The notes: a model not told the origin generated them from the letters alone. A stretch of 64,000 nt of DNA from Bacillus luti (GCF_001884105.1 NZ_MACI01000095.1:62001-126000), one strand, 5' to 3'. Positions 33,420-45,041 are shown, counted from the stretch's first letter. Numbers and translations are program-made.

Positions 33420-35821
33420 AATTTGCAAGTGTAATTGTTGATGTACCTGCTCGTCAGACAGATCGCCCATTTGATTATATTATCCCTAAAAAATGGGAAG
33501 ATATTGTCCAGACAGGAATGCGTGTAGTTGTTCCGTTCGGCCCGAGGAAATTGCAAGGATTTATTATTGGGATTAAAGATTCTGTTGACGTAGAAAGTAA
33601 GAAACTAAAAACAATCCATGAAATATTAGACGTAACACCGGTTTTAAATGAGGAATTATTAAAGCTTGGGTATTGGCTTACAAGTGAAACGTTATGTTAT
33701 ATGATTTCAGCTTTCCAAGTAATGCTTCCGACGGCGATTAAAGCAACGTATAAAAAGCGTCTGCAACTTCGTGAAAAAGAAACAGTAGCATCTGAAATAT
33801 TGTTTTTATTTCAGGACAAGGAAGCGATAGATTGGGAAGCGATTGAGACGCAGCCACAGTTATACCGCACTATTCAACAAGAAATTAAAAATGGCACGAT
33901 TGAAGTTGTATATCAAGTGAAGGATAAAGTGCAGAAGAAGAAACAAAGGGTAGTTCAGCCGGAGTTGCCAGAAGATAAATTGGAATTAGCGGCATTTGAA
34001 CTGAAAAGTAAAAAACAACAAGATGTACTCTATTATTTTGTGGAAAATTATAAAAGTGTACCGTTGAAAGTGATAACAGAAGAATTACAAATAACAGATG
34101 CCCCAATAAAAGCACTTGTCAAAAAGGGGCTAATCTCAGAAAAGTATGTGGAAGTATACCGAAATCCGTATGACGATGATGATTTTGAACAAACGAAACC
34201 ATTTCCACTTACTGAGGAACAAAAACAAGTCATTACACCGATTTTATCATCAATTACAAATGAAACTTACAATCCATTTTTACTATATGGTGTTACAGGA
34301 AGTGGAAAGACAGAAGTGTATTTACAATCCATAGCAGCAGTACTCGAGAAGGGGAAAGAAGCTATTGTACTTGTTCCTGAAATTGCGCTAACGCCTCAAA
34401 TGGTAGATCGTTTTAAGGGAAGATTTGGCTCACAAGTTGCAGTTCTTCATAGTGCGCTGTCTGTTGGAGAAAAATATGATGAATGGCGTAAGATTTTAAG
34501 AAAAGAAGTGAAGGTCGTAGTTGGTGCGCGTTCAGCTGTTTTTGCGCCTTTTGAAAATTTAGGAATTATTATTATCGATGAAGAACATGAATCGAGTTAT
34601 AAGCAAGAAGATAATCCGCGGTATCATGCAAGAGATGTAGCTGTGTGGAGAGGACAATATCATAAATGTCCTATCGTTCTTGGTAGTGCAACGCCGACGC
34701 TTGAATCGTTTGCAAGAGCAAAGAAAGGTGTTTATGAACTACTAACGATGGAAAAACGCATGAATGAACAAGCTTTACCAACTGTAGAGATTGTTGATAT
34801 GCGTGAAGAACTTCGTGATGGGAACCGATCAATGTTTTCCAAGGCATTGCATGAAAAAATAGCAGATCGATTAGAAAAGAAAGAACAAATGGTACTCTTT
34901 TTAAATAGAAGAGGTCATTCTACATTTGTTATGTGTCGTGATTGCGGCTATGTTGTACAATGTCCGCATTGTGATATTTCACTGACATATCATAAAATGA
35001 ACCATCGTTTAAAATGTCATTATTGCAGTTACGAAGAGAATATGCCATCTGCGTGCCCCGCTTGTCAAAGTACATATATTCGTTTCTTTGGTACAGGTAC
35101 ACAAAAGGTAGAAGAAGAAATTACAAAACTATTTCCAGAGGCACGAGTCATTCGAATGGATGTAGATACGACAAGTCGTAAAGGGATGCATGAAAAGTTA
35201 TTAAAGGCGTTTGGGGAAGAAAAAGCAGATATATTACTTGGAACACAAATGATTGCTAAAGGATTAGACTTTCCGAAAGTAACGCTTGTTGGGGTGTTAA
35301 CTGCAGATACAATGCTTCATTTACCTGATTTTCGGGCGAGTGAAAAGACTTATCAGTTATTGACGCAAGTAAGTGGACGAGCAGGCCGACATGAATTGCC
35401 AGGGGAAGTTATCATTCAAACGTATACGCCAGAACATTACAGTATAGAGTTAGCAAAGAACCAACAATATGATGTGTTCTTTGACCAAGAAATGCAAATG
35501 AGACGAACGAGACAATATCCACCTTATTACTATGTTGTACTTGTGACAGTATCTCACCCAGAATTATTAAAGGCAGTGCAAGTGACGGAAAAAATTGTCG
35601 GTCAATTGCGAATGCATTGTACGCAGCAGACGATGGTATTAGGACCAGTTGCTTCAGCAATTCCAAGGATAAAAGATAGATATCGTTATCAATGCATGAT
35701 AAAATACAAACGGGAACCAAACTTAAAGAACGTGCTCAAAATGGTAAATGAACATTATCAAGCAGAAATGCAAAAAGAGCTACAAATCTCAATTGATTTT
35801 AATCCAACAATGTTAATGTAG
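33416..35821 (+). CDS. priA: Primosomal replication-restart helicase PriA
   Basis: PriA recognises abandoned forks and reloads DnaB/DnaC-type helicase through DnaD and DnaB. The 801-residue product has the N-terminal 3'BD and winged-helix region (1-250), Walker A GVTGSGKTE, Walker B IIIDEEHESSYKQ, and helicase motifs QMIAKGLDFP and QVSGRAGR. Two interleaved zinc sites come from paired cysteines in CRDCGYVVQCPHC and CHYCSYEE/CPACQ. The ATGA overlap with coaBC shows cotranslation. Confidence 0.97.
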   Translation: MKFASVIVDVPARQTDRPFDYIIPKKWEDIVQTGMRVVVPFGPRKLQGFIIGIKDSVDVESKKLKTIHEILDVTPVLNEELLKLGYWLTSETLCYMISAFQVMLPTAIKATYKKRLQLREKETVASEILFLFQDKEAIDWEAIETQPQLYRTIQQEIKNGTIEVVYQVKDKVQKKKQRVVQPELPEDKLELAAFELKSKKQQDVLYYFVENYKSVPLKVITEELQITDAPIKALVKKGLISEKYVEVYRNPYDDDDFEQTKPFPLTEEQKQVITPILSSITNETYNPFLLYGVTGSGKTEVYLQSIAAVLEKGKEAIVLVPEIALTPQMVDRFKGRFGSQVAVLHSALSVGEKYDEWRKILRKEVKVVVGARSAVFAPFENLGIIIIDEEHESSYKQEDNPRYHARDVAVWRGQYHKCPIVLGSATPTLESFARAKKGVYELLTMEKRMNEQALPTVEIVDMREELRDGNRSMFSKALHEKIADRLEKKEQMVLFLNRRGHSTFVMCRDCGYVVQCPHCDISLTYHKMNHRLKCHYCSYEENMPSACPACQSTYIRFFGTGTQKVEEEITKLFPEARVIRMDVDTTSRKGMHEKLLKAFGEEKADILLGTQMIAKGLDFPKVTLVGVLTADTMLHLPDFRASEKTYQLLTQVSGRAGRHELPGEVIIQTYTPEHYSIELAKNQQYDVFFDQEMQMRRTRQYPPYYYVVLVTVSHPELLKAVQVTEKIVGQLRMHCTQQTMVLGPVASAIPRIKDRYRYQCMIKYKREPNLKNVLKMVNEHYQAEMQKELQISIDFNPTMLM

Positions 35822-35832
35822 CGGAGGGAAAT

Positions 35833-36303
35833 ATGGCAGTTTTAGAAATAGTAAAGCATCCAAATGAAGTGTTAGAAACACCATGTGAAAGAGTAATTAA
35901 CTTTGATAAAAAGTTGGTGAAATTGTTAAAAGATATGCATGAAACAATGTTAATTGCGGATGGAGTTGGTTTAGCTGCGCCTCAAGTAGGGGTAAGCTTG
36001 CAAGTAGCGGTAGTTGATATTGGTGATGATACGGGAAAAATCGAGTTAATCAATCCAGCCATCCTGGAAAAACGTGGTGAACAAGTAGGTCCCGAAGGCT
36101 GTTTAAGCTTCCCGGGACTTTATGGTGAAGTGGAGCGTGCCGATTATATTAAAGTAAGAGCGCAAAATCGTCGTGGTAAAGTATTTTTATTAGAAGCGGA
36201 AGGTTTTTTAGCGCGTGCCATTCAACATGAAATCGATCATTTACACGGTGTATTATTTACATCTAAAGTGACGAGATATTACGAAGAAAATGAATTAGAA
36301 TAG
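35833..36303 (+). CDS. def: Peptide deformylase
   Basis: Def removes the formyl group from nascent N-terminal methionine. The 156-residue product carries all three family motifs: GVGLAAPQ, EGCLSFPG (metal-binding cysteine) and QHEIDHLHG (HExxH metal site). The length matches the short type I enzymes of Bacillus. It is paired with fmt 22 bases downstream, which adds the formyl group, a common def-fmt arrangement. Confidence 0.97.
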   Translation: MAVLEIVKHPNEVLETPCERVINFDKKLVKLLKDMHETMLIADGVGLAAPQVGVSLQVAVVDIGDDTGKIELINPAILEKRGEQVGPEGCLSFPGLYGEVERADYIKVRAQNRRGKVFLLEAEGFLARAIQHEIDHLHGVLFTSKVTRYYEENELE

Positions 36304-36325
36304 GCATTAAAGGAGCGGTTTTTGA

Positions 36326-37270
36326 ATGATGAAAGTTGTATTTATGGGAACACCGGACTTTTCAGTGCCGGTGCTTCGTCGTCTTATCGAAGATGGTTAT
36401 GATGTAGTAGGTGTTGTGACACAACCCGATCGTCCAGTAGGTAGAAAAAAAGTATTAACGCCTACACCTGTTAAAGTTGAAGCAGAAAAACATGGTATTC
36501 CAGTGTTACAACCGTTAAAAATTCGTGAAAAAGACGAATATGAAAAAGTATTGGCACTAGAACCAGATTTAATTGTAACAGCTGCTTTCGGTCAAATTGT
36601 ACCAAATGAAATTTTAGAGTCACCAAAGTATGGATGTATTAATGTCCATGCCTCTTTGCTTCCAGAACTTCGTGGTGGTGCACCGATTCATTATGCAATT
36701 ATGGAAGGTAAGGAAAAAACGGGCATTACAATTATGTATATGGTAGAAAAATTGGATGCTGGTGATATCTTAACGCAAGTGGAAGTGGAAATTGACGAGC
36801 GTGAAACGACAGGTTCATTATTTGATAAGTTAAGTGAGGCTGGGGCACACCTTCTATCTAAAACAGTACCGTTATTAATTCAAGGTAAGTTAGAACCAAT
36901 TAAACAAAACGAAGAAGAAGTAACGTTTGCATATAATATAAAACGTGAGCAAGAGAAAATTGATTGGACAAAAACAGGTGAGGAAGTATACAATCACATT
37001 CGCGGATTGAATCCATGGCCAGTTGCTTATACGACTTTAGCAGGACAAGTTGTTAAAGTATGGTGGGGAGAAAAAGTACCCGTAACTGAAGTGGCTGAAG
37101 CAGGTACGATTGTTGCGATCGAAGAAGATGGTTTTGTTGTAGCAACTAGTAATGAAACGGGTGTTAAAATTACTGAGTTGCAACCTTCTGGTAAAAAGCG
37201 TATGAGTTGTTCGCAATTTTTACGTGGTACAAAACCTGAAATTGGAACGAAGTTAGGAGAAAATGAATGA
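36326..37270 (+). CDS. fmt: Methionyl-tRNA formyltransferase
   Basis: Fmt transfers a formyl group from 10-formyltetrahydrofolate to initiator Met-tRNA. The 314-residue product has the N-terminal Rossmann domain with [10 protein letters not shown] and the catalytic loop [18 protein letters not shown], and a C-terminal tRNA-binding domain from about residue 205. Two adjacent ATGs start it; the first is 11 bases after AAGGAG. Its stop overlaps the rsmB ATG. Confidence 0.97.
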   Translation: MMKVVFMGTPDFSVPVLRRLIEDGYDVVGVVTQPDRPVGRKKVLTPTPVKVEAEKHGIPVLQPLKIREKDEYEKVLALEPDLIVTAAFGQIVPNEILESPKYGCINVHASLLPELRGGAPIHYAIMEGKEKTGITIMYMVEKLDAGDILTQVEVEIDERETTGSLFDKLSEAGAHLLSKTVPLLIQGKLEPIKQNEEEVTFAYNIKREQEKIDWTKTGEEVYNHIRGLNPWPVAYTTLAGQVVKVWWGEKVPVTEVAEAGTIVAIEEDGFVVATSNETGVKITELQPSGKKRMSCSQFLRGTKPEIGTKLGENE

Positions 37271-38601
37271 GACAAAATGTTCGTGAGTTAGCTCTTGATG
37301 GTTTAATTCAAGTAGAAAAAAGTGGTGCATATAGCAACTTACTTTTAAATAATCTAATCGAAAAAAGTTCAATTGATAGAAAAGATATTGGTTTATTAAC
37401 TGAAATTGTATACGGGACGATTCAACGTCGTGATACATTAGATTATTATTTACAACCTTTTTTAAAAAAGAAGGTTGAGGCGTGGGTAAGGGTATTGCTT
37501 CGCTTATCGTTATATCAAATGATTTATTTAGACCGAGTGCCAGAAAGAGCGGCTATTCATGAAGCGGTTGAGATTGCAAAGCGTCGTGGGCATAAAGGGA
37601 TTGCTGGTATGGTGAACGGTGTATTACGTTCGATTCAAAGGGAAGGTGTACCTTCTGTAGATGAAATCAAGGATCCAGTAGAACGTCTTGCAATTGCAAC
37701 GAGTCATCCAGTTTGGCTTGTCCAAGAGTGGGCTTCGGAATATGATTTAGAAACTGCAGGGAAAATGTGTGAAGTAAACATGTTACCACCTGTACCAACA
37801 GCACGTGTAAATGTTGATAAAGTAACAGTAGAAGAAGCGATTGAGTTATTGGCAAGTGAAGGTATAGAAGCAAAACGTGGTGATTTGTCAGATGATGCGA
37901 TTCAAATTGAAAGAGGGAATGTAGCGCATACAGATGCGTTCAAAAAAGGTTTTCTTTCTATTCAAGATGAAAGCTCTATGCTTGTAGCACGTGCTTTAGA
38001 ACCGAATGAGGGAGATGTAGTTCTAGATAGTTGTGCTGCTCCGGGCGGAAAAACAACGCATATCGCAGAGCGACTAAAAGGAACTGGTAAGGTCATGTCT
38101 CTTGATTTACATGCACACAAAGTGCGTTTAATTAAACAACAAGCAGATCGACTTGGTCTAGAAAATATAGAAACAAAGGCATTAGATGCTAGAAAAGTGC
38201 AAGAGCACTTTGCAAATGAAACGTTTGATAAAATATTAGTAGATGCACCATGTTCTGGATTTGGTGTAATTAGACGTAAACCTGATATTAAGTTGGGTAA
38301 AGATAAAGGCGATAGTGAAAGATTATCGACGATTCAACTTGCCATACTAGAAAAAATAGCACCGTTATTAAAACAAGGTGGTCGCCTTGTTTATAGTACG
38401 TGTACAATTGAAAAAATAGAAAATGAACAAGTAATAGAGCGATTTTTACAAGAGAATCCTGAATTTGAGTGGGATACTACGATAAAAGAGCGTATGCCAG
38501 AAAAGTTAAGTCCGTATATTGATGAAGGTCAAGTACAAATTTTACCGCATTATTTTGCAACAGATGGCTTTTATATTGCTTGTTTAAGGAAGAAGGTGTA
38601 G
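37267..38601 (+). CDS. rsmB: 16S rRNA (cytosine-967-C5)-methyltransferase RsmB
   Basis: A 444-residue enzyme with an N-terminal NusB-like RNA-binding domain (residues 1-135) and a SAM-dependent RsmB/Nop2-type methyltransferase domain. SAM-binding [10 protein letters not shown], the catalytic cysteine motif DAPCSGFG and the second cysteine motif [12 protein letters not shown] are all intact. It overlaps fmt and is four bases from rlmN. Confidence 0.96.
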   Translation: MRQNVRELALDGLIQVEKSGAYSNLLLNNLIEKSSIDRKDIGLLTEIVYGTIQRRDTLDYYLQPFLKKKVEAWVRVLLRLSLYQMIYLDRVPERAAIHEAVEIAKRRGHKGIAGMVNGVLRSIQREGVPSVDEIKDPVERLAIATSHPVWLVQEWASEYDLETAGKMCEVNMLPPVPTARVNVDKVTVEEAIELLASEGIEAKRGDLSDDAIQIERGNVAHTDAFKKGFLSIQDESSMLVARALEPNEGDVVLDSCAAPGGKTTHIAERLKGTGKVMSLDLHAHKVRLIKQQADRLGLENIETKALDARKVQEHFANETFDKILVDAPCSGFGVIRRKPDIKLGKDKGDSERLSTIQLAILEKIAPLLKQGGRLVYSTCTIEKIENEQVIERFLQENPEFEWDTTIKERMPEKLSPYIDEGQVQILPHYFATDGFYIACLRKKV

Positions 38602-38605
38602 CATC

Positions 38606-39694
38606 ATGGAAACGACTGTAAGAAAACAAAAGAAAAATGTAGAAACGAAAAAACCATCAATTTACTCATTACAACTTCATGAAATGCAAGATTGGTTAAA
38701 GGAACAAGGTGAACCAAAGTTCCGTGCTGGACAAATTTTTGACTGGTTATATAAAAAACGTGTAAAAAATTATGAGGATATGTCAAACCTTTCTAAAGGA
38801 TTGCGTGATAAATTGTCGAATTCCTTTGATATTACTACATTAAACACGTTAGTAAAACAAACGTCTTCGGATGGGACAATTAAATTCTTATTCCAGTTAT
38901 ATGATGGATATTCTATTGAAACGGTATTAATGCGACATGAATATGGAAATTCCATTTGCGTAACAACGCAAGTTGGTTGTCGTATTGGATGTACGTTCTG
39001 TGCTTCTACACTTGGTGGATTAAAACGAAACCTAGAAGCTGGAGAAATCGTAGCGCAAGTAGTAGAAGTACAGCGTGCGCTTGATGAAACATCCGAACGT
39101 GTAAGTTCTCTTGTTGTTATGGGAATTGGAGAACCATTTGATAACTACGATAATTTAATGGGCTTTTTACGCATCACTAACCATGAAAAAGGTCTTCATA
39201 TCGGTGCGAGACATATGACAGTTTCGACGAGTGGAATTATCCCGAAAATTTATAAGTTCGCTGAAGAAGATTTACAAATTAATTTTGCGATTTCATTGCA
39301 TGCTCCAAATTCAGAGTTACGTTCAAAATTAATGCCGATTAACCGTGCTTATAAGCTACCTGATTTAATGGAAGCTATTAAATACTATGTAAATAGAACA
39401 GGGCGTCGTATTACATTTGAATATGGATTATTTGGAGGAGAAAACGACCAAGTTGAGCACGCTGAAGAACTTGCTGCGCTCTTAAAAGGTGTAAAATGTC
39501 ATGTGAACTTAATTCCGGTAAACTACGTACCTGAACGTGATTATGTACGAACACCACGTGAGCAAATTTTCTTATTTGAAAAGACGCTAAAAGATCGTGG
39601 AGTGAATGTAACGATTCGCCGTGAACAAGGTCATGATATTGATGCTGCCTGCGGTCAGTTGCGTGCGAAGGAGCGCAAAGAAGAGACGAGGTGA
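38606..39694 (+). CDS. rlmN: Dual-specificity 23S rRNA/tRNA A2 methyltransferase RlmN
   Basis: RlmN is a radical SAM enzyme that methylates C2 of A2503 in 23S rRNA and A37 of some tRNAs. The cluster-binding [10 protein letters not shown] (CxxxCxxC) is near residue 125. The methyl-carrying cysteine pair includes the C-terminal AACGQL. The length of 362 is normal. The start ATG follows the AAGGTGTAG end of rsmB. Confidence 0.97.
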   Translation: METTVRKQKKNVETKKPSIYSLQLHEMQDWLKEQGEPKFRAGQIFDWLYKKRVKNYEDMSNLSKGLRDKLSNSFDITTLNTLVKQTSSDGTIKFLFQLYDGYSIETVLMRHEYGNSICVTTQVGCRIGCTFCASTLGGLKRNLEAGEIVAQVVEVQRALDETSERVSSLVVMGIGEPFDNYDNLMGFLRITNHEKGLHIGARHMTVSTSGIIPKIYKFAEEDLQINFAISLHAPNSELRSKLMPINRAYKLPDLMEAIKYYVNRTGRRITFEYGLFGGENDQVEHAEELAALLKGVKCHVNLIPVNYVPERDYVRTPREQIFLFEKTLKDRGVNVTIRREQGHDIDAACGQLRAKERKEETR

Positions 39695-39698
39695 CGAG

Positions 39699-40451
39699 AT
39701 GAAAGCCGTGTTTCTATCAGATAAAGGAAAAGTTCGTCAACATAATGAAGATAGTGCAGGAGTTTTTCACAATTTAGATGGAAATATTTTAGCGGTAGTA
39801 GCAGATGGAATGGGGGGGCATCGAGCTGGTGATGTAGCTAGCTCGATGGCCATTCAATTATTCCATGATTATTGGAAGCAAACGCATAATATAAATGAGC
39901 CGAAAAAAGTAGAAGAGTGGTTACATACTAGTGTTGGAATTATTAATGAACGTATTTATGAATATTCTAAACAACATATAGAATGTAATGGCATGGGAAC
40001 AACAGTTATCATAGCAATTTGTACGCCTAATTTTGTAACAATTGGCCATATAGGAGATAGTCGTTGTTATATGGTATCAGAGGGAGAGATATCGCTTGTA
40101 ACGGAAGATCATTCTCTTGTAAATGAACTTGTGAGACATGGTGAAATTTCAAGGGAAGATGCAGAATATCACCCGAAAAAGAATGTTTTGTTAAGGGCAT
40201 TGGGAACAGAAGAGAAAGTCGGATTAGATGTTAAAACATTGGTGTTAGAGGAAGATGATCAGTTACTTCTTTGCTCTGATGGATTATCTAATAAAGTTTC
40301 CATTGCTGATATGAAACAAATTTTACAGTTAAATGAACAACTTGAAGTTAAGGGACAACGTCTCATTCAATTGGCGAATGATCGTGGCGGAGAAGATAAT
40401 ATCACCCTTGTTCTTATTGATTATGCGGATTCGACAAACGAAAGTAGGTGA
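39699..40451 (+). CDS. prpC: PP2C-type Ser/Thr protein phosphatase PrpC
   Basis: PrpC is a Mn2+-dependent phosphatase that reverses PrkC phosphorylation. From ATG 39699 (GAGGTGA just upstream) it has 250 residues; the longer frame from 39621 is inside rlmN. Metal-ligand motifs are [19 protein letters not shown], and the C-terminal SDGLSN and GGEDNIT blocks. It overlaps the open frame of prkC, giving the usual phosphatase-kinase pair. Confidence 0.96.
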   Translation: MKAVFLSDKGKVRQHNEDSAGVFHNLDGNILAVVADGMGGHRAGDVASSMAIQLFHDYWKQTHNINEPKKVEEWLHTSVGIINERIYEYSKQHIECNGMGTTVIIAICTPNFVTIGHIGDSRCYMVSEGEISLVTEDHSLVNELVRHGEISREDAEYHPKKNVLLRALGTEEKVGLDVKTLVLEEDDQLLLCSDGLSNKVSIADMKQILQLNEQLEVKGQRLIQLANDRGGEDNITLVLIDYADSTNESR

Positions 40452-40459
40452 AGTGCAAC

Positions 40460-42433
40460 GTGCTGATTGGAAAACGCTTAAATGACCGTTATAAGCTGCT
40501 AAAAATGATTGGTGGCGGAGGAATGGCCAATGTATATTTAGCTCATGATGACATACTCGGCCGGGATGTAGCGGTAAAAATATTAAGACTCGACTATTCA
40601 AACAATGAAGAGTTTATTAAACGTTTCCATCGAGAAGCGCAATCTGTTACAACGTTGTCGCATCCAAATATTGTGAATATGTATGATGTTGGGGAAGAGG
40701 ATGGTATATATTATCTTGTAATGGAATATGTACCTGGACAAACATTGAAGCAATACATAATAGAGCGAGGGATGTTACCTATAGGAGAAGCTCTTGATAT
40801 AATGGAGCAGTTAACATCCGCCATGGCACACGCCCATCATTTTGAAATTGTGCATCGTGATATAAAACCGCATAATATTTTAATTCGAGCTGATGGAATA
40901 ATAAAAGTAACAGATTTTGGAATTGCGACAGCTACAAGTGCAACAACAATTACACATACAAATTCAGTACTTGGTTCGGTGCATTACTTATCACCAGAAC
41001 AAGCACGCGGCGGGATAGCAAATAAACAATCAGATATTTATTCCCTAGGAATTGTTATGTTTGAGTTGTTAACAGGAAGACAACCGTTTTCTGGCGAATC
41101 TGCTGTTGCTATAGCTTTAAAACATTTACAAAGTGAAATTCCGTCTCCGAAAAGATGGAATGAAAATATTCCGCAAAGTGTCGAAAATATTATATTAAAG
41201 GCAACTGCGAAAGATCCGTTTCATCGATATCAATCTGCTAATGCGATGAAACGAGATATTGAAACTGCACTATATCCAGAGAGGATAAATGAGCAACCAT
41301 TTTACATACCGGAAGATATGGAAGCGACAAAAGCGATTCCAATTATTCAACAGGAACAATTATTCGAAAATGTAACTGATGAAACAATTGTCTTAAAGGG
41401 AAGCAAAGTGGATGAACAGACAAGAAAAGAAGATGCAGATTTAAATAAGAAGAAAAAACGAAGTAGTAAATGGCTCAAAATTTTAATTACAACATTTTTA
41501 CTCTTAGCGATTGGAATAACGTTAGCGCTTACTGTTATTCCGGGATTCTTTATTCCAAAAGATGTAAAGGTCCCTGATGTGGCTGGTATGAAGTATACGA
41601 CAGCAGTAAATACATTAGTTGAAAAGGGTTTTGAGGTTACGGAACCTAATATTGTATATACAGATGATGTTGAATCTGGGGATGTCATAAAAACAGACCC
41701 TGTGGCAGGAAGAGTTGTAAAAGAAAACTCTAAAATTACTATCTATCAATCAGGTGGAAAAAAGAAAAGTAAGATGAGTGATCTCACAGGAAAAGATTTT
41801 GAGAGTATAAGGTCTGAATTAGAAGAAAAATATAAACATGTTACAATAAATTATATTGAAAATGATAGGCCAAAAGGTGAAATCGTTGAGCAAATTCCGA
41901 CGCCGGATCAAATGGTAGTAGAGGCGGAACAAGAACTGAAAATTTGGGTAAGTAAAGGTCCTTATCAAATTAGACCAGGTGATTTTTCGGGATGGACTGA
42001 AAATAGCGTAAATGGTTATTTGAATGAGAGAAAACTAACTCCAGATATAAAACGAGAGTATTCCGATACTGTTGATAAAGGACTTGTAATTTCACAATCT
42101 CCAAAACCAGGAACACCGTTAAAAGAAGGAGATAAAGTGACGGTTATCATTTCAGAGGGTCCTAAGCCGAAAGTAACGAAAACAGTGAAAGTGGATAATA
42201 TTTCTATTCCGTATGAATCTTCTATAATAGGTGAGAAAAAACCGCAAACGATAGAAATTTATAAAGAAGATATGCAACAAAAAATGGATAGACCAATTGA
42301 AACTAGAACGATTACAGAGTCGGCAACAATTTCTTTAGAATTTATTATCCAAGAAGGTACAAAGGGACACTATAAAATCGTAAGAGATGGAGTTACGATT
42401 ATTGACAATGAAGTACCATATCCAACTCAATAA
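40460..42433 (+). CDS. prkC: PASTA-domain Ser/Thr protein kinase PrkC
   Basis: PrkC is a membrane kinase that senses muropeptides, links cell-wall state to metabolism and triggers germination of dormant Bacillus spores. The GTG at 40460 (AGGTGA eight bases upstream) yields 657 residues. The kinase domain (about 1-270) has GGGGMANVY, the VAVKIL lysine, VHRDIKPHN and DFGIAT. One membrane helix lies near residues 340-360. Three extracellular PASTA repeats follow from about residue 368, then a distinct C-terminal beta domain. All catalytic residues are intact. Confidence 0.97.
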   Translation: MLIGKRLNDRYKLLKMIGGGGMANVYLAHDDILGRDVAVKILRLDYSNNEEFIKRFHREAQSVTTLSHPNIVNMYDVGEEDGIYYLVMEYVPGQTLKQYIIERGMLPIGEALDIMEQLTSAMAHAHHFEIVHRDIKPHNILIRADGIIKVTDFGIATATSATTITHTNSVLGSVHYLSPEQARGGIANKQSDIYSLGIVMFELLTGRQPFSGESAVAIALKHLQSEIPSPKRWNENIPQSVENIILKATAKDPFHRYQSANAMKRDIETALYPERINEQPFYIPEDMEATKAIPIIQQEQLFENVTDETIVLKGSKVDEQTRKEDADLNKKKKRSSKWLKILITTFLLLAIGITLALTVIPGFFIPKDVKVPDVAGMKYTTAVNTLVEKGFEVTEPNIVYTDDVESGDVIKTDPVAGRVVKENSKITIYQSGGKKKSKMSDLTGKDFESIRSELEEKYKHVTINYIENDRPKGEIVEQIPTPDQMVVEAEQELKIWVSKGPYQIRPGDFSGWTENSVNGYLNERKLTPDIKREYSDTVDKGLVISQSPKPGTPLKEGDKVTVIISEGPKPKVTKTVKVDNISIPYESSIIGEKKPQTIEIYKEDMQQKMDRPIETRTITESATISLEFIIQEGTKGHYKIVRDGVTIIDNEVPYPTQ

Positions 42434-42478
42434 TAGTGGCCGTTATCGCTTTCTATACAGAAATATGATGTATTACTC

Positions 42479-42521
42479 TTGCCTGTTATGCTATCTACAA
42501 CGTGGATGGTATAACAGGCAA
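42479..42521. repeat. 17-base-pair hairpin after prkC without a T-run
   Basis: TTGCCTGTTATGCTATC (42479-42495) pairs with the reverse-complementary arm at 42505-42521, with two G-T pairs, around a nine-base loop. Neither strand has a proper T-run directly after the stem. It may be a poor terminator, an mRNA 3'-end protector or a processing site. The rest of the prkC-rsgA gap (42522-42702) shows only AT-rich sequence and the rsgA ribosome-binding site. Confidence 0.6.
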
Positions 42522-42702
42522 AAATATATGATTCAAAAAGCTATAAAGATGATACTGTTATAAATAATATGTCGAATTTGATGGTAGATTAAATATGGTA
42601 ACCTTGGTGTAGATTTGATGGGTTTGAAATGATTATTTAAAGAATTCTAATCCATTCAATATTAATGACAGCTTCACTTTATACAAAATAAAGGAGAATT
42701 AT

Positions 42703-43584
42703 ATGCCAGAAGGAAAAATTATAAAAGCTCTAAGTGGGTTTTATTATGTGCAGCATGAAGAAGGAATTACACAATGTCGCGGGCGTGGTGTATTTAGAAA
42801 GAATAAAATTACGCCACTTGTAGGAGACCAAGTTGTCTTTCAAGCAGATAATCCGAGTGAAGGATACGTGCTTGAAGTATTTGATCGAAAAAACGAACTT
42901 GTTAGACCTCCTATTGCTAATGTTGACCAAGCGATTCTTGTTTTCTCTGCAGTAGAACCAGATTTTAATCCCGGATTGTTAGATCGATTTTTAGTGCTGA
43001 TTGAATATCATAACATTAAGCCGATTATTTGTATTAGTAAGATGGATTTAGTGGATGAAAAAATGAGAGAGACTGTTGAATCGTATGCAAATGACTATCG
43101 TGAAATGGGATATGATGTATTATTTACTTCTATAAATACATCGGAAAGTATTGATATTTTAAAACCATTTTTAGAAGGTTGTGTTTCTGTCGTTGCAGGG
43201 CAATCTGGTGTTGGAAAATCTTCTATGCTTAACGTTTTACGTCCAGAGTTAGAACTGAAAACGAATGATATTTCCTCGCATTTAGGGCGCGGGAAACATA
43301 CGACAAGACACGTGGAATTAATTGCGATTGGAAGTGGACTAGTTGCAGATACACCTGGTTTTAGTTCACTTGATTTCATAGATATAGAAGTAGAAGATCT
43401 TACATATTGTTTTCCAGAGTTGAAAGAAGCGAGCCAATACTGTAAATTTAGAGGGTGTACACATCTTTCTGAACCGAAATGTGCTGTAAAGGCAGCTGTT
43501 GAAGAGGGGAAGATTACAGAATATCGTTATAAGAATTACAAACAATTCGTAGAAGAAATTAGAGAGAGAAAGCCGAGGTATTAG
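42703..43584 (+). CDS. rsgA: Ribosome small subunit-dependent GTPase RsgA (CpgA/YloQ)
   Basis: RsgA is a circularly permuted GTPase that checks late 30S maturation; in B. subtilis (CpgA) it also affects cell-wall metabolism and detoxifies 4-phosphoerythronate. The 293-residue product has an OB-fold N-terminus (1-65), then G motifs in permuted order: [22 protein letters not shown]-terminal zinc-binding pattern comes from [25 protein letters not shown]-type spacing (positions 43408-43482). The ATG follows AAGGAGA. Confidence 0.96.
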   Translation: MPEGKIIKALSGFYYVQHEEGITQCRGRGVFRKNKITPLVGDQVVFQADNPSEGYVLEVFDRKNELVRPPIANVDQAILVFSAVEPDFNPGLLDRFLVLIEYHNIKPIICISKMDLVDEKMRETVESYANDYREMGYDVLFTSINTSESIDILKPFLEGCVSVVAGQSGVGKSSMLNVLRPELELKTNDISSHLGRGKHTTRHVELIAIGSGLVADTPGFSSLDFIDIEVEDLTYCFPELKEASQYCKFRGCTHLSEPKCAVKAAVEEGKITEYRYKNYKQFVEEIRERKPRY

Positions 43585-43586
43585 TT

Positions 43587-44231
43587 ATGATTAAAATTGC
43601 ACCATCGATCTTATCAGCAGATTTTTCAAAATTAGGGGAAGAGATTAAAGATGTAGAAAAAGGCGGAGCAGATTACATTCACGTCGATGTAATGGATGGA
43701 CATTTCGTACCAAACATTACAATTGGACCATTAATTGTAGAAGCTATTCGTCCAATTACATCGTTACCGCTAGATGTACATTTAATGATTGAAAATCCTG
43801 ATAATTATATCCCGACTTTTGCAAAAGCGGGAGCGGATATTATTACTGTTCATGTAGAAGCTTGTCCTCATCTGCATCGTACAATTCAGTTAATTAAATC
43901 TCATGGCATTAAGGCGGGAGTTGTATTAAATCCGCATACGCCAGTTTCAACTATTGAGCATGTATTAGAAGATATCGATATGGTATTACTTATGACAGTA
44001 AACCCTGGATTTGGTGGACAGAAATTTATCCATTCTGTATTACCGAAAATTAAACAAGTTGCAGAAATGGTTAAAGAGCGCAATTTAGAAGTAGAAATTG
44101 AAGTTGATGGTGGTGTGAACGCTGAAACAGCAAGACTTTGTATTGAAGCAGGAGCAAATGTACTTGTAGCTGGATCAGCAGTATACAATCAAAAAGACCG
44201 CGGTGAAGCAATTCGTGTCATTCGTGGATAA
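43587..44231 (+). CDS. rpe: Ribulose-phosphate 3-epimerase
   Basis: Rpe interconverts ribulose-5- and xylulose-5-phosphate in the pentose phosphate pathway. The 214-residue TIM barrel has the metal-binding [12 protein letters not shown] block, [15 protein letters not shown] and EVDGGVN. It begins two bases after rsgA and is closed by a strong terminator. In B. subtilis the same rsgA-rpe-thiN order is found. Confidence 0.97.
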   Translation: MIKIAPSILSADFSKLGEEIKDVEKGGADYIHVDVMDGHFVPNITIGPLIVEAIRPITSLPLDVHLMIENPDNYIPTFAKAGADIITVHVEACPHLHRTIQLIKSHGIKAGVVLNPHTPVSTIEHVLEDIDMVLLMTVNPGFGGQKFIHSVLPKIKQVAEMVKERNLEVEIEVDGGVNAETARLCIEAGANVLVAGSAVYNQKDRGEAIRVIRG

Positions 44232-44311
44232 TGAATGAACGAGTCTGTATCCTAGTGAAGCTTTTAGTTCAGTAAGCTTTCACTATTTACAAAGGGTAGA
44301 GAAAAATATGT

Positions 44312-44348
44312 AAAAAGGCAATCTACCGAATGGCAGATTGCCTTTTTA
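44312..44348 (+). terminator. Intrinsic terminator of the prkC-rsgA-rpe region
   Basis: AAAAAGGCAATCT (44312-44324) pairs perfectly with AGATTGCCTTTTT (44335-44347) around a ten-base loop, ending in T residues. It lies before thiN, so thiN is expected to have its own or read-through transcription. Confidence 0.92.
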
Positions 44349-44368
44349 TAATAGAAGGGGAAGAAAAA

Positions 44369-45010
44369 ATGATTATTCATATTTTAGCAGGAGGTCCTGC
44401 AGAATATTGTGCAGATTTTTCGCGATATGAAAATGAGCAAGTAGTGTGGGCGGCGGTTGATAGAGGCGTGTATCGTTTATTAAAAAGAGGTATTACTCCT
44501 GCTGTTGCGTTTGGAGATTACGATTCAGTAACAGAAGAAGAATTAGTATGGATGGGACAGCAAACGAGTGAATTACATATTGTTCCGCGGGAAAAAGATC
44601 AAACGGATTTAGAAATTGCAATTAACTGGGCGTTAGAACAGAAACCGGCATTAATTCGTATTTTTGGTGCTACGGGCGGAAGGCTTGATCACGGTTTAGC
44701 AAATATACAGATGCTTTTAAGAGGGTTAAAAGTAGAGGTAGAAATGTGCATTGTAGACAATAAAAATGAAATAACAGTTAAAGAAGTGGGGACACATACA
44801 ATTGAAGTGAATAAAAATTTCCCTTATGTATCTTTTGTGCCGGTTACTGAAATAGTGGAAGGGATTACATTGCTTGGGTTTAAGTATCCTCTTACGAATA
44901 AAACAATAGAGTGGGGATCTACACTTTGTATTAGTAATGAACTCGTTGAGGAAAAAGGTACTTTTTCATTTACTTCTGGCATATTAATGGTGATAAGAAG
45001 CACTGATTGA
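44369..45010 (+). CDS. thiN: Thiamine pyrophosphokinase
   Basis: ThiN converts thiamine directly to thiamine pyrophosphate with ATP. From ATG 44369 (GAAGGGG eight bases upstream) the product is 213 residues; the longer frame from 44330 runs inside the preceding terminator. Motifs include AAVDRGVYRL, FGDYDSV, KDQTDLE (magnesium/ATP) and GATGGRLDH. It is followed by spoVM, as in B. subtilis. Confidence 0.96.
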   Translation: MIIHILAGGPAEYCADFSRYENEQVVWAAVDRGVYRLLKRGITPAVAFGDYDSVTEEELVWMGQQTSELHIVPREKDQTDLEIAINWALEQKPALIRIFGATGGRLDHGLANIQMLLRGLKVEVEMCIVDNKNEITVKEVGTHTIEVNKNFPYVSFVPVTEIVEGITLLGFKYPLTNKTIEWGSTLCISNELVEEKGTFSFTSGILMVIRSTD

Positions 45011-45013
45011 AGA

Positions 45014-45041
45014 AACAATTTTGCTCCTTACATCATATAGT
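45014..45041 (+). promoter_or_regulatory. Candidate sigma-E promoter of spoVM
   Basis: CATATAGT at 45034-45041 fits the sigma-E minus-10 pattern, and AACAATT at 45014-45020, 13 bases upstream, is an acceptable minus-35. spoVM is a mother-cell sigma-E gene in B. subtilis, so the position is expected. The assignment by eye is tentative. Confidence 0.45.
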
